Part shown: in pieces, positions 55,893 through 64,000 of the stretch
Layout: every line of letters starts with the position of its first letter
Numbering within the stretch: position 1 is the stretch's first letter
Assembly: GCF_040066175.1 (NCBI RefSeq)
Contig: NZ_JBEAAM010000002.1
Location: 1-64,000 of the forward strand
Direction: 5' to 3'
Source: Solimonas sp040066175
GTDB taxonomy: Bacteria; Pseudomonadota; Gammaproteobacteria; Nevskiales; Nevskiaceae
DNA length: 64,000 nucleotides
Position numbers and translations under genes: made by a program
Notes under the pieces: model-generated
Told to the model about the DNA's origin: nothing
Database searches by the model: none
Seen by the model: the letters and a program-made list of their open reading frames with translations, nothing else

Positions 55893-56947
55893 GCGCGCCG
55901 CCGGCCTTCGCCATCCGCCTGCTGGACTGGCATGCGGCGCACGGCCGTCACGACCTGCCGTGGCAGCAGCCGCGCGATCCCTACCGCGTCTGGCTGTCGG
56001 AAATCATGCTGCAGCAGACGCAGGTCGGCACAGTGATCCCGTACTTCGAGCGTTTCGTCGCGCGCTTCCCCGACGTGGTCGCGCTGGCACATGCGCCGAT
56101 CGACGAGGTGCTCGCGCTGTGGTCGGGGCTGGGCTACTACGCCCGCGCCCGCAACCTGCACCGCTGCGCGCAGCAGCTCGTCGAACGCCACGGCGGCGCA
56201 TTCCCGCGCACGCTCGATGCGCTGAGCGAGCTGCCCGGCATCGGCCGCTCGACCGCCGGCGCGATCCTCGCGCAGGCGTTCGGCCTGCGCGCCGCGATCC
56301 TCGACGGCAACGTGCGCCGGGTGCTGGCGCGCCACGCCGCGATCGACGGCTGGCCCGGCGCGCCGGCGGTGCAGAAGCGGTTGTGGGCGCTGGCCGAGCA
56401 ACACCTGCCGCAAGAACGTCTGGCGGACTACACGCAGGCATTGATGGACCTCGGCGCCACGGTCTGCACGCCGCGACGCCCCGCCTGCGCGCGCTGTCCG
56501 GTCGCGACCGACTGCAAGGCCTTGGCGCTGGGCGCCGTGGAACGCTATCCGCAGCCGCGTCCCCGGAGAACCCGCCCGCTGCGCCATGCGCGCCTGCTGT
56601 TGGCCTCGAACGGCGACGGCGAGCTGCTGCTGGAGAAGCGCGCGCCGCTGGGCATCTGGGGCGGGCTGTGGTGCCCGCCGCTGCTCGACGATGCGCAACT
56701 CGCCAGCGGCGGCTGGGCACAGGGCCTGCTCGACGGCGCGAGCCCGCGGACGCTGCCGGCGCTGCGCCACGGCTTCACCCACTTCGACCTCGAACTGCAG
56801 CCGCTGCGCATCGAGCTGCAACACATTGACGTTCTCGCCGAGCCCGGTCGCTGGCGCTGGGTTAGGCTATCCGAGCTGCCGGAACTCGGTCTGCCCGCGC
56901 CGGTCCGCAAACTCATCGCCTCCGCACTCCAGCCCGTCGCAACATGA
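55889..56947 (+). CDS. mutY: A/G-specific adenine glycosylase MutY
   Basis: 352 aa from GTG 55889, overlapping the previous stop by GTGA. Catalytic Glu in SEIMLQQTQV, helix-hairpin-helix ELPGIGRSTAGAI, Asp in LDGNVRRVL, 4Fe-4S Cys C-x6-C-x2-C-x5-C (CTPRRPACARC and C of VATDC), and a C-terminal NUDIX-like 8-oxoG domain (residues 230-350). It removes A mispaired with 8-oxoguanine. Confidence 0.97.
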   Translation: MSAPPAFAIRLLDWHAAHGRHDLPWQQPRDPYRVWLSEIMLQQTQVGTVIPYFERFVARFPDVVALAHAPIDEVLALWSGLGYYARARNLHRCAQQLVERHGGAFPRTLDALSELPGIGRSTAGAILAQAFGLRAAILDGNVRRVLARHAAIDGWPGAPAVQKRLWALAEQHLPQERLADYTQALMDLGATVCTPRRPACARCPVATDCKALALGAVERYPQPRPRRTRPLRHARLLLASNGDGELLLEKRAPLGIWGGLWCPPLLDDAQLASGGWAQGLLDGASPRTLPALRHGFTHFDLELQPLRIELQHIDVLAEPGRWRWVRLSELPELGLPAPVRKLIASALQPVAT

Positions 56948-57219
56948 GCCGCACCGTCCATTGCATCAAGCTCGGCATCGACGCCGAAGGACTCGACCGC
57001 CCGCCGCTGCCCGGCCCGCTCGGTCAGCGCATCTACGAACACGTGTCGCGGCGCGCGTGGCAGGACTGGATCGCGCAGCAGACGCGCCTGATCAACGAGT
57101 ACCGCCTGGTCCTCGCCGACGCCCAGGCGCGCAAGTTCCTCAGCGCGGAGATGGAGCGTTACTTCTTCGGCGACGGCCACACCGCCGAGACGGGTTACGT
57201 GCCGCCGGCGAAGCCGTGA
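56944..57219 (+). CDS. yggX: Fe(2+)-trafficking protein YggX
   Basis: 91 aa; ATGA overlap with mutY. MSRTVHCIKLGIDAEGLDRPP, RIYEHVSRRAWQDWIAQQTRLINEYRL and FFGDG are the YggX signature. It protects Fe-S enzymes from oxidants. The mutY-yggX pair is a conserved gammaproteobacterial arrangement. Confidence 0.96.
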   Translation: MSRTVHCIKLGIDAEGLDRPPLPGPLGQRIYEHVSRRAWQDWIAQQTRLINEYRLVLADAQARKFLSAEMERYFFGDGHTAETGYVPPAKP

Positions 57220-57398
57220 GCACGCGCGCGGTGATTCGGCGCGAGACCCGTGCGCATCGAATGAATCACCGCGCCGCAGCGGGAACACAGAACCGTTCCG
57301 GTGCCAACCGTCCGCCGGAGCCACCCGCTCGGCAGGCATGACCCGGCGCTGCGGCGCGGGCTCGGTTTTTGAGCCCGACAGCCGGAACAATCTCCGGC

Positions 57399-59435
57399 AT
57401 GCAGTTAAATCCTCCGCATGCCGTCGTTTTGCCATTGCCGCGCGCTGCAGCCTCGTGCATCGCGCCTCCGTCTCCCGCAGTGCGCGCGCGGCTGTGGCTG
57501 CCGGGTCATGTCTTCGGCAACAACGACGACGATCCGCGGCTGTGGCTGATTCTCGCCGACGGCCGGGTACTCGCCTTCCGGCTGGCGAAGGCCGTCCCCG
57601 GCGACGACAGCGTGATCGCTGCGCTGGCCGGAGCCGTGGCGGACGACATGCGCGGTAGCATCTGGAAAATCGAACACCCCGCTTTCGGCCAAGCACAAGT
57701 GCTCTACGCCGCGCCGGTCCTGCCGGCGCCGAACAAGGACCATGCCGGCTTCTTGTTCGATCCCGGCTACCAGCGTTTTGCCCGCCTGCTCGACGCCGAG
57801 GTCATGTGCCTGCTGCTCGCGCTGGAGCGGGCGCCGACGCCGGCGGCCATCACCCGCCGAGACGGCGCGGCCCCGCACCCGCTGCCGCAACGCTTCTACG
57901 CCTCGGTACGCAACTACAACCGGCTGGCCACGCTGCCGCCCGAACTGCGCATGCGGCGCGCGCAGGCGCTCGGCCGCTTCCCGGCGCTGACCGTCCCGAT
58001 CCTACTCACCGCCCACCCCGGGCCCAATGTCTGGGGCGGCAAACGCCATGCCTGGCGCGAGACAGATCCGGCCGTGGAAGCCGCGATCGACGCCGGCCGC
58101 GATCTCGCCGCGGCGCTGGCGCAGCACTACCGCATCTCCAAGGGGCTGGTACGCGCGCCGGTGAATGCCGCCCACTGGCCGGCGCCCAGCCCTGCGATGC
58201 GCCGGAGGTGGCTGGCGCTGCTCGATGCACTGCCCGACAACCAGCGCCCCACTCCGGCCGATTTCGAGCGCTGGCATCTGTATCTCGCCAACTACTTCGC
58301 GTTGCTGGGCGCCGACGACCGCGCCGCTTCGCCGCCTCAGCAGCCCGCCGTGCATCGCGGCGCGTTTCGGCTCGGGTGGACACGCACCTGGGAAACCGCC
58401 GCACGACGCTACGGCGACCTGCACGCGTGCCTGGCCGATTGCCGCGATTTCCTGCAGGCCGCACGCGAACGGGCCGCCACGCTGCTGGGACGCCCGTATG
58501 GGCCGGGTGCCGGCCGGCTCGCCGCCGCCTGGCTCGCATGCCACGGGCTGTTGGGCTTGTTCGCCGCCTCGGCGCGGTGGCACCGGCAGCGGCCCGTGCT
58601 CGACCGCTGGCAAACACCGGACGGGTTCCGGCTGCCGGCGATCCTGGAGCGCCACGACGCGTGCGGGCGTTTCGCGACGGAACTGCTCTCGCCCGCGGAA
58701 CTCGCCCGTGAAGGCGAAGAGCTGCGGCACTGCGTCGGCAGCTACTGGCCCGACTGCGTCGCCGGCGACCGCATCTTCGCCCTGCGCCTCGCCGATGGCG
58801 AGCGCGCCACCGCGCAGTACCATCCCAGCCTGCACGACGAGAGTCCCCACGACACCCGGTACCGCCTCGTGCAGCTGCGCGGCCCGTGCAACGGCGAGGT
58901 CAGTCCTGCGATGACGGCGTGGGCTGCGGTCGTCGCCGTGGCGCTCAATGCCCCGTCACGGCAGGAGGCCCGCCGGGCGGCGCTGGAGACACGCAGTCGG
59001 CTCGACATCGCGCGCGTCGATGCACGGCGCCGCGCAGCTTGGCTGGACGCCAAGTCCGAGCGCCAGCTGCAGCAGACCCTCGCGTGGCTGAATCAGCAGC
59101 CGCTGCCACCCGAACCCCTGCTGCTGACCCATGTCGCCGGCTACCCGCATCACGCCGGGCCGCGACTCGAAGCGCGATTCGCCGTCGGCCAGCCGCTCGC
59201 TTTGGTGCGTGAACCGGACAACCCGCACGACCAGCTGGCGGTGCGCCTCGACTGGCAGGGCCAGAAGCTCGGCTACGTGCCGCGCGCCGTGAACGCCGAA
59301 ATCGCCCAAAGGCTCGATTCCGGCGAGCCGCTGGCCGCACGCATCGTCGAGATCGATCCCGAGGCGCCGCCGTGGCAAAGGGTAGCTTTTGTCGTCGATG
59401 CACCCGAGCCCCGTGCGCAAGCGCGACCCGCATGA
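57399..59435 (+). CDS. PcfJ-like protein with C-terminal HIRAN domain
   Basis: 678 aa from ATG 57399; a TTG at 57369 is an alternative. The motif EGEELRHCVGSYW (near residue 440), followed by IFALRLADGERATAQYHPS, is typical of the PcfJ-like family, known mostly from plasmids and integrative elements. Residues about 575-660 form a HIRAN domain (LALVREPDNPHDQLAVRLDW, KLGYVPRAVNAEIAQRL), which in helicases binds 3'-OH ends of damaged or stalled DNA. The middle is Ala/Arg-rich and helical. The fusion suggests a DNA-end binding protein linked to mobile or defence elements. No helicase or nuclease domain is visible. Its GC content still matches the chromosome. Confidence 0.7.
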   Translation: MQLNPPHAVVLPLPRAAASCIAPPSPAVRARLWLPGHVFGNNDDDPRLWLILADGRVLAFRLAKAVPGDDSVIAALAGAVADDMRGSIWKIEHPAFGQAQVLYAAPVLPAPNKDHAGFLFDPGYQRFARLLDAEVMCLLLALERAPTPAAITRRDGAAPHPLPQRFYASVRNYNRLATLPPELRMRRAQALGRFPALTVPILLTAHPGPNVWGGKRHAWRETDPAVEAAIDAGRDLAAALAQHYRISKGLVRAPVNAAHWPAPSPAMRRRWLALLDALPDNQRPTPADFERWHLYLANYFALLGADDRAASPPQQPAVHRGAFRLGWTRTWETAARRYGDLHACLADCRDFLQAARERAATLLGRPYGPGAGRLAAAWLACHGLLGLFAASARWHRQRPVLDRWQTPDGFRLPAILERHDACGRFATELLSPAELAREGEELRHCVGSYWPDCVAGDRIFALRLADGERATAQYHPSLHDESPHDTRYRLVQLRGPCNGEVSPAMTAWAAVVAVALNAPSRQEARRAALETRSRLDIARVDARRRAAWLDAKSERQLQQTLAWLNQQPLPPEPLLLTHVAGYPHHAGPRLEARFAVGQPLALVREPDNPHDQLAVRLDWQGQKLGYVPRAVNAEIAQRLDSGEPLAARIVEIDPEAPPWQRVAFVVDAPEPRAQARPA

Positions 59436-60000
59436 CCCTCATCGACGAGACCGTCAGCCGATCGGCCGAAGCCCGTGGTGTCGGGAAAGCCGGAAATGAA
59501 AACGCCCAACGGGAGAAGGTTGGGCGTGAAAGTCTGGTGGTGGGCTTCACTTTTGATTTTAACCTGCGATCACCAGCAATGGGCTGACCTCCCAAGATGC
59601 GCGCGACCAGGCGGAATCAGGAGGGACGTACGCCTCGCCCGCCCGAACACGCTGGACTCCTTGAAGCATCTGGGCGGCCAACACCGAATCGCCTGGTTCG
59701 GGATCGTGGCTTGGCTTCGGGCTGCGTGAGCCGGCAGACCTGTTCCGGCTGCCGCTTGGCTTCTCGGCTGAGAAGCGCGTTCATACCGGCCACGCTCACA
59801 GACCGACAGGCTCATGACTTCCAAGGTGTTGGCGCTTGCCGCGCCAGACGATCACAGCTACGCCCGACTGCCGCGCCTGCGGCATCGGTTTAGCGTCGAT
59901 CAAGACCGTCATGCTGAGGTTGATCCCACGCATTCCGCATTGTGGGAGCCGCTCCAATACTGTCGAATGCAGTACATTTGCAGTGGTTTCTGGAGAGCCT
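59436..60000. other. gene-poor junction between chromosome and accessory region
   Basis: 565 bp with no convincing gene. It has a hairpin at 59502-59527 (ACGCCCAAC/GTTGGGCGT, 8-nt loop) with a T-run on the minus-strand side, so it may end a leftward transcript. Short minus-strand ORFs (59570-59824, 59796-60038) have no recognisable product. From here rightwards, base composition and codon use become less GC-rich, marking the island edge. Upstream of 60001 there are two direct repeats TGCAGT (59968-59973 and 59979-59984), 11 bp apart, which could be a ribbon-helix-helix operator. Confidence 0.5.
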
Positions 60001-60198
60001 ATGGCCACGAGCAAGACCGCCACGCTGACCTTTCGCATCGACCCCGGACTGAAAGAGGCTCTTCGCCTCGCGGCGGATCAGGAGCACCGATCCATTGCAA
60101 ACATGATCGAGGTTCTGATCCGGAACTACTGCGAGCAGCGCGGCATTGCGATTCCGCTCTCCAAGGAAGCCAAGAACAACCACGGAGCGCGTTCATGA
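60001..60198 (+). CDS. small ribbon-helix-helix-like DNA-binding protein
   Basis: 65 aa from ATG 60001, preceded by GGAGAG. Strand TATLTFRID, then two helices (PGLKEALRLAADQEH, SIANMIEVLIRNYCEQRG) match the CopG/Arc fold. It probably autoregulates the operon; the TGCAGT direct repeats just upstream are a candidate operator. It overlaps the next start by ATGA. Confidence 0.7.
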   Translation: MATSKTATLTFRIDPGLKEALRLAADQEHRSIANMIEVLIRNYCEQRGIAIPLSKEAKNNHGARS

Positions 60199-63100
60199 TC
60201 AAGACGGTCAAGCAGGCCTGCCGGTTCAATCCAATCATCCGTGACTACCGGATGAGCCAAGGCATCGAGAACCTCGCAGAGCTCATCCGAGACGAGGGCG
60301 ACGGCCGCGAGTTCTTTTCCCGCAACTACGTCACGCATGGCATGGAGCAGCTGTTCCGCGAGGGGCTCCTGCGCCTGTCCGGCAAGTCTGACCAAGCGGT
60401 CTTCGAGCTCACCCAGGCGATGGGTGGCGGTAAGACGCACATGATGATCGCGCTCGGCCTGCTTGCGCGACACCCCCATCTGCGCTCGGAAGTTCTGCCC
60501 GCCGACTTGGCCGCACGTATCGAATTTGGTGAGGCACGCATTGCCGCCTTCAACGGCCGCAACAACCCGGACAACTACATCTGGGGCGAGATCGCAAGCC
60601 AACTCGGTGCCGAGGATGCCATCAAGCCCTACTGGGTTAATGGTCCCAAAGCCGTCGATCAACGCAAGTGGAAGGAAATCATCGGTGACAAGCCAACGTT
60701 GATCCTGCTCGATGAGCTGCCGCCCTATCTCGACAACGCCAGCACCCTGCGCTACGGGGAAGGCACGCTGGCCAACATGGTGGTCTACAGCCTCTCCAGT
60801 TTGATGAGTGCTGCGCTGGAGTTGCCCAACTGCGCCATCGTCGTTGCAAATCTCTCCGGAAGCTACAAAGCTCAGACGAAGGCTCTCGCGGACGCGATTT
60901 CCAATCTCCAGCAGGAGACGCGCCGGCAAGCGATGACGATCACGCCGGTGCAACTGGCCGGCAATGAGATCTACGAGATCCTCAAGAAGCGGCTCATCGA
61001 CGAGCTGCCCGACGAGCGTGTCATCGCCGACGTGGCCGAGGAGTACGCCCAGCAGATCAAGAAGGCCGAGGACGGCGGCTACATTGTTGCCAGCAGCATC
61101 GAGCAGATCGCCGAGCAGGTGCGGGAGACCTATCCCTTCCATCCCTCGTTCAAGCACTTGGTCGCCTTGTTCAAGGAGAACGAAGGGTTCCGCCAAACCC
61201 GCGGCCTGATGCAGTTCACCGCTCGACTCCTCAAGAGCGTCGAGGAACGCGAAGCGGATGACGTCTTTCTGATCGGCACGCAGCATCTCAACCTCAACGA
61301 CGATCAGGTCAAGGACGAGATCGAACGCATCGCACCGAAGCTGATGCCGGCCGTCACGCGGGACATCGCCGACAACGGCAACGCAATTGCCGAACACATC
61401 GACGACGAGCTAGGTTCTGATGCCGCGCGACAGGTGATGACCCTGCTGCTGGCCTCCAGCCTGTCCCGCGCTGTCGGGGGGCGGATCGGTCTCTCCGAGA
61501 GCGAGCTCATCGAGTTCCTGGCCGCCCCGCAGCGCAAGCCCGACGAGTTCCTTCAAGCCATGCAGCGGCTGCGCGAGGCCGCTTGGTACCTCCACCGCGA
61601 GGAACAACGGTTCTTCATCAAGGAAACGGAGAACCTGTCACGCCAAATCGAGCGCAATGCCAAGGAAGTCCCTCAGCCCAAGGTCGATCAGGCGCTGATC
61701 AATCGGCTTACCGGCATCCTTGAGCCGGTTCGCAAGATTGCGTACCAGGATGTGCAGGTTCTGCCCAAGCTCGACGAACTGAAGCTGGGCGGCCCCCGGA
61801 CGCTCATCGTGATCAAGCCCGATGGCAAGGTTCCCCCCAGTGAGCTGCAGAACTTCTTCGACTATCAGCAGGAGAAGAACAACCTGCTGGTGCTCACGGG
61901 CCAGGACAGCCTGTTGGCGGATGCGGTCGAGGATCGGCTGCGCGAGCTCTACGCGATCGAGCAGATCCACAAACGGCTTCGGCCTGGCGACACGCTGTTC
62001 GAAGAAGCGCGCGACCGGCTGGAGGAAGCTGAAGACCGCTTCGGAAAAGCGCTGTCGGCCGCCTACAACCGCCTCTATTTCCCCATCAACGACCCGATGG
62101 ATGGTTGCGACAAGCTCGCCGGCGTCACCATCGACCAAGGGCTCAAGATCGGTGAGAAAGATCAGTCTGCCGAAGCGCAGATCGAGAGTCTGCTCGCAAG
62201 CCCCAGGGCCGATTACAAGCTCGTACGGGAATTGACCCGTGACAACCTGGACGAATACTTCGCGCAGGCCGAGGAATACCTCTGGCCCTCCGGCAAAGAC
62301 AACCGCCGCACGCCGTGGAAGGACGTCGTCACGCGCGCCAAGTGCTTAGCCCTGTGGCCCTGGATGCCGGGGGCGAGCGGGCTGGACACCCTCAAGACGG
62401 AGGCATTGAAGCAAGGCCGTTGGCGCCTGGGTGAAGACGGCTACATCGAGAAAGGCCCCTTCCCCAAGGACAAGGCCACGGTCAATGTGTCCGTCGTCAA
62501 CGTGAAGGCCGACTCGGGCGAGACGGTGTTGAGCCTGACGCCCCGCCATGCGGGCGCGAGCCCCGTGGTCTATTGGTCGACCAAGCCCGAGGTCACGGAC
62601 AAGGATCAGAAGGTCGATGACCTCGACAACTTCGCAACGACGGAGGGGACGCTCTACTTCTGGGTGAAGGACACCACCGGGCAGCACGAAAGTGCCCCGC
62701 CCGTGCGCTGGTTGGCCGACCTGAAGATCCGTCACCAGGTTGAGCCCGCTGCCGACAAGCGCCGTGTGCGCCTGGAGGCCACCCCGCGCGCCGATCTCTT
62801 TTACACGCTTGATGGCTCCAACCCGAAGGACGGCACGCGGTATGAGGGCCCGTTCGAGGTCGGCGCGGCAAGCTATCGCCTGCTGGTGTTTGCCCGCGCC
62901 GGAGAAGCCAACAAGACCGCCGACTTCCAGATCCCGGCCAGTGGCGACAAGACGGTTCAGATCGTCGACGCCAAGCCGGCTCGCCTGCAGGCGAAGCGCG
63001 TGTCTCTCGACACCACCGACCGTGTATTCGGGGTCATCAATCGCTTCCGCGATCAACCCGGCACGCGATTCAAGGGCGTTCGCATCGAGATCGGCGAAGG

Positions 63101-63320
63101 CGAAAACACCGTGACCGTGCGCTTCCAAGAGCGCGAAGTCACAGCCGCCATGATCGAAGGCGTCGTCAACAGCCTTCGAGAAGTGCTCAACGAGCCCGAA
63201 GCCTTGGTCAACATCGCCATCGCCGATGGCATTCAGTTCGACACGGGCTTTGCGCTCAAGGAGTTCGCGAAGATTGCTGGTGTTGAGCTCAAACCGGGCG
63301 ACGTGAGCCAGGAGGAATGA
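60195..63320 (+). CDS. DUF499 AAA+ ATPase, phage-defence associated
   Basis: 1041 aa from ATG 60195 with GGAG upstream. Walker A in QAMGGGKTHMM (near residue 76), Walker B in TLILLDELPPYL (near 170), a sensor region VANLSGSY, and a long helical middle. The C-terminal third has an immunoglobulin-like segment (RVRLEATPRADLFYTLDGSNP). This is the DUF499 family, which in other genomes sits with DUF3780, a DUF1156 methyltransferase and helicase genes in anti-phage operons related to DISARM. ATP-driven DNA or RNA remodelling is the likely role. Confidence 0.85.
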   Translation: MIKTVKQACRFNPIIRDYRMSQGIENLAELIRDEGDGREFFSRNYVTHGMEQLFREGLLRLSGKSDQAVFELTQAMGGGKTHMMIALGLLARHPHLRSEVLPADLAARIEFGEARIAAFNGRNNPDNYIWGEIASQLGAEDAIKPYWVNGPKAVDQRKWKEIIGDKPTLILLDELPPYLDNASTLRYGEGTLANMVVYSLSSLMSAALELPNCAIVVANLSGSYKAQTKALADAISNLQQETRRQAMTITPVQLAGNEIYEILKKRLIDELPDERVIADVAEEYAQQIKKAEDGGYIVASSIEQIAEQVRETYPFHPSFKHLVALFKENEGFRQTRGLMQFTARLLKSVEEREADDVFLIGTQHLNLNDDQVKDEIERIAPKLMPAVTRDIADNGNAIAEHIDDELGSDAARQVMTLLLASSLSRAVGGRIGLSESELIEFLAAPQRKPDEFLQAMQRLREAAWYLHREEQRFFIKETENLSRQIERNAKEVPQPKVDQALINRLTGILEPVRKIAYQDVQVLPKLDELKLGGPRTLIVIKPDGKVPPSELQNFFDYQQEKNNLLVLTGQDSLLADAVEDRLRELYAIEQIHKRLRPGDTLFEEARDRLEEAEDRFGKALSAAYNRLYFPINDPMDGCDKLAGVTIDQGLKIGEKDQSAEAQIESLLASPRADYKLVRELTRDNLDEYFAQAEEYLWPSGKDNRRTPWKDVVTRAKCLALWPWMPGASGLDTLKTEALKQGRWRLGEDGYIEKGPFPKDKATVNVSVVNVKADSGETVLSLTPRHAGASPVVYWSTKPEVTDKDQKVDDLDNFATTEGTLYFWVKDTTGQHESAPPVRWLADLKIRHQVEPAADKRRVRLEATPRADLFYTLDGSNPKDGTRYEGPFEVGAASYRLLVFARAGEANKTADFQIPASGDKTVQIVDAKPARLQAKRVSLDTTDRVFGVINRFRDQPGTRFKGVRIEIGEGENTVTVRFQEREVTAAMIEGVVNSLREVLNEPEALVNIAIADGIQFDTGFALKEFAKIAGVELKPGDVSQEE

Positions 63321-63322
63321 CC

Positions 63323-63952
63323 ATGCCGCAAGCCTTGCGCCGCGCGACCCAAGCGCCCGCAGGGCGCGCGCAAACCCAGCATACGCTGGGCTTCGGGGTG
63401 CCCGCGACCTCGGACCCGCATCACTTCAAGGTCGTCATTCCCAGGAGCAGCACGGGCAAGGTGCAGATCAGCGAATACCTTGGACTGCAATCGGCATCGA
63501 GCGACACTGCGGTGATTGATCGTGTCTTACTCGACAGGCCGCGCTGGACGGCCATCCGCGCCGAGGTGCAGCGGGCGTTCAACGCCCGCCTCATCGCGCA
63601 TGGCTTGAAGCCCAGTGCATGGAAGGTCGGGGAGAACCCCGTGGATCGCCTGCTCGGCAAGGAACTCTGCGTCCTGGCCTGGGCCATCGAGCAGATGGAG
63701 ACAGCCAAGATCCCCGTTGCCGTGAGGAACTGGCTGGCCCTTCGACCCGAAGAACGTTGGTGGCTGTTCGGCATGACCGCCATGGCGACTGGCGGCATTA
63801 TGGACGCCGGCAAGGGGTGGCGTGCCGCGCTTGCCCACGCCTTGGGTGACGTCGCGCAGAGCGAGTTGCTGGGCACCCGCGCCCGTCGCGGCCGCAACGG
63901 CCGCGATGACACCCGGCCGACGCTGGATCTGTTCGGGGACGATGTCGAATGA
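63323..63952 (+). CDS. DUF3780 protein, phage-defence associated
   Basis: 209 aa. Start ATG 63323 is chosen because AGGAGG (63310-63315) is 7 nt away; ATG 63317, which overlaps the upstream stop, would be too close. Core segments: GFGVPATSDPHHFKVVIPR, WKVGENPVDRLLGKELCVLAWAIE, RPEERWWLFGMTAMATGG and GWRAALAHALGD. These are typical of DUF3780, a small protein that accompanies DUF499 ATPases. Biochemical role unknown. Confidence 0.82.
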   Translation: MPQALRRATQAPAGRAQTQHTLGFGVPATSDPHHFKVVIPRSSTGKVQISEYLGLQSASSDTAVIDRVLLDRPRWTAIRAEVQRAFNARLIAHGLKPSAWKVGENPVDRLLGKELCVLAWAIEQMETAKIPVAVRNWLALRPEERWWLFGMTAMATGGIMDAGKGWRAALAHALGDVAQSELLGTRARRGRNGRDDTRPTLDLFGDDVE

Positions 63953-64000
63953 CCGCCAAGGAACTGTTCGAACGCCTCCAGCTGCTCGACGAAACCGAAC
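63949..64000 (+). CDS. start of next defence-operon gene, possibly an AlbA_2/Schlafen-like ATP-binding protein (truncated by window)
   Basis: ATG 63949 overlaps the DUF3780 stop (ATGA). The 17 visible codons read MTAKELFERLQLLDETE. AlbA_2-type ATP-binding proteins often begin with a similar leucine-rich segment ending near LLDETE, which is why I suggest this family. Only 52 bases are visible, so the call is tentative. Confidence 0.4.
   Translation, partial: MTAKELFERLQLLDETE

Noticed and set aside
57357..57377. Terminator after yggX (CGGGCTC...GAGCCCG with T-rich loop)
   Set aside because: The T-run is in the loop, not after the stem, so it is not a standard terminator.
59502..59527. Possible integron attC site (GCCCAAC...GTTGGGC)
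   Set aside because: The two cores fit the attC consensus, but only 8 nt lie between them, far too short for attC. A terminator-like hairpin explains it better.

Overview
The window looks like a chromosomal segment of a GC-rich gammaproteobacterium. The gene families (GlyGly-CTERM exoproteins, SlyX, YggX/MutY pair, DUF4404, DUF6763, several TonB receptors) resemble Nevskiales/Solimonadaceae or Xanthomonadales-like bacteria, but this is inference because the window has no rRNA gene. Most of it (about 1-59.4 kb) is ordinary chromosome. The last 4.5 kb is accessory DNA with a visibly lower GC content and a different coding style.

Layout. 0.1-10.6 kb: two huge exported proteins on the minus strand, a BNR/FN3/PKD protein and a 2050-residue ORF that is two complete subtilisin-like proteases fused head to tail. 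Both genes end in GlyGly-CTERM (rhombosortase) sorting signals, and the fusion also carries one internally. 10.8-14.7 kb: a secreted phosphoesterase translationally coupled to an imelysin/di-haem cytochrome fusion. 14.7-16.7 kb: thiC with a clear TPP riboswitch. 16.8-27.7 kb: a DUF2799 lipoprotein, a di-iron protein with its flavin/2Fe-2S reductase, an RDD membrane protein, a DUF885 metalloprotease, arfB, a DUF482 protein, and a fabH-slyX-small membrane protein operon. 27.8-34.6 kb: two tandemly duplicated TonB-dependent receptors with duplicated promoters. 34.7-37.4 kb: dienelactone hydrolase, cupin, CBS-domain protein, DUF4404 and a histone-H1-like protein. 37.4-44.5 kb: an ion-homeostasis and stress cluster (two ion channels, P-type ATPase, double universal stress protein, Kef-type antiporter) with FNR/ANR-like sites. 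44.6-48.6 kb: DUF6763, phosphoribulokinase, trmB, paiB-like, thiG, tRNA-Gly(CCC), thiS. 48.7-57.2 kb: a third TonB receptor divergent from a two-component system, then AsmA-SRPBCC-mutY-yggX joined by 4-base overlaps.

57.4-64 kb: a PcfJ-like/HIRAN fusion, a 565-bp gene-poor junction, then the start of what looks like a phage-defence operon: a ribbon-helix-helix-like protein, a 1041-residue DUF499 ATPase, a DUF3780 protein and the first codons of a further gene that runs off the window. The last three genes are each entered through, or just after, an overlapping stop/start.

Two cross-cutting observations stand out. (1) The subtilase ORF contains a 1142-bp direct repeat with a single internal mismatch, and an internal sorting signal that joins the two proteases in frame. 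This suggests a rhombosortase-processed polyprotein, or a very recent recombination product. (2) A palindrome-like 15-bp motif (GGGGATTCCCTCAGC and variants) lies upstream of all five exported or outer-membrane protein transcription units on the minus strand. In the clearest cases it abuts a recognisable -35 box, pointing to one shared activator of the surface and exoprotein programme.
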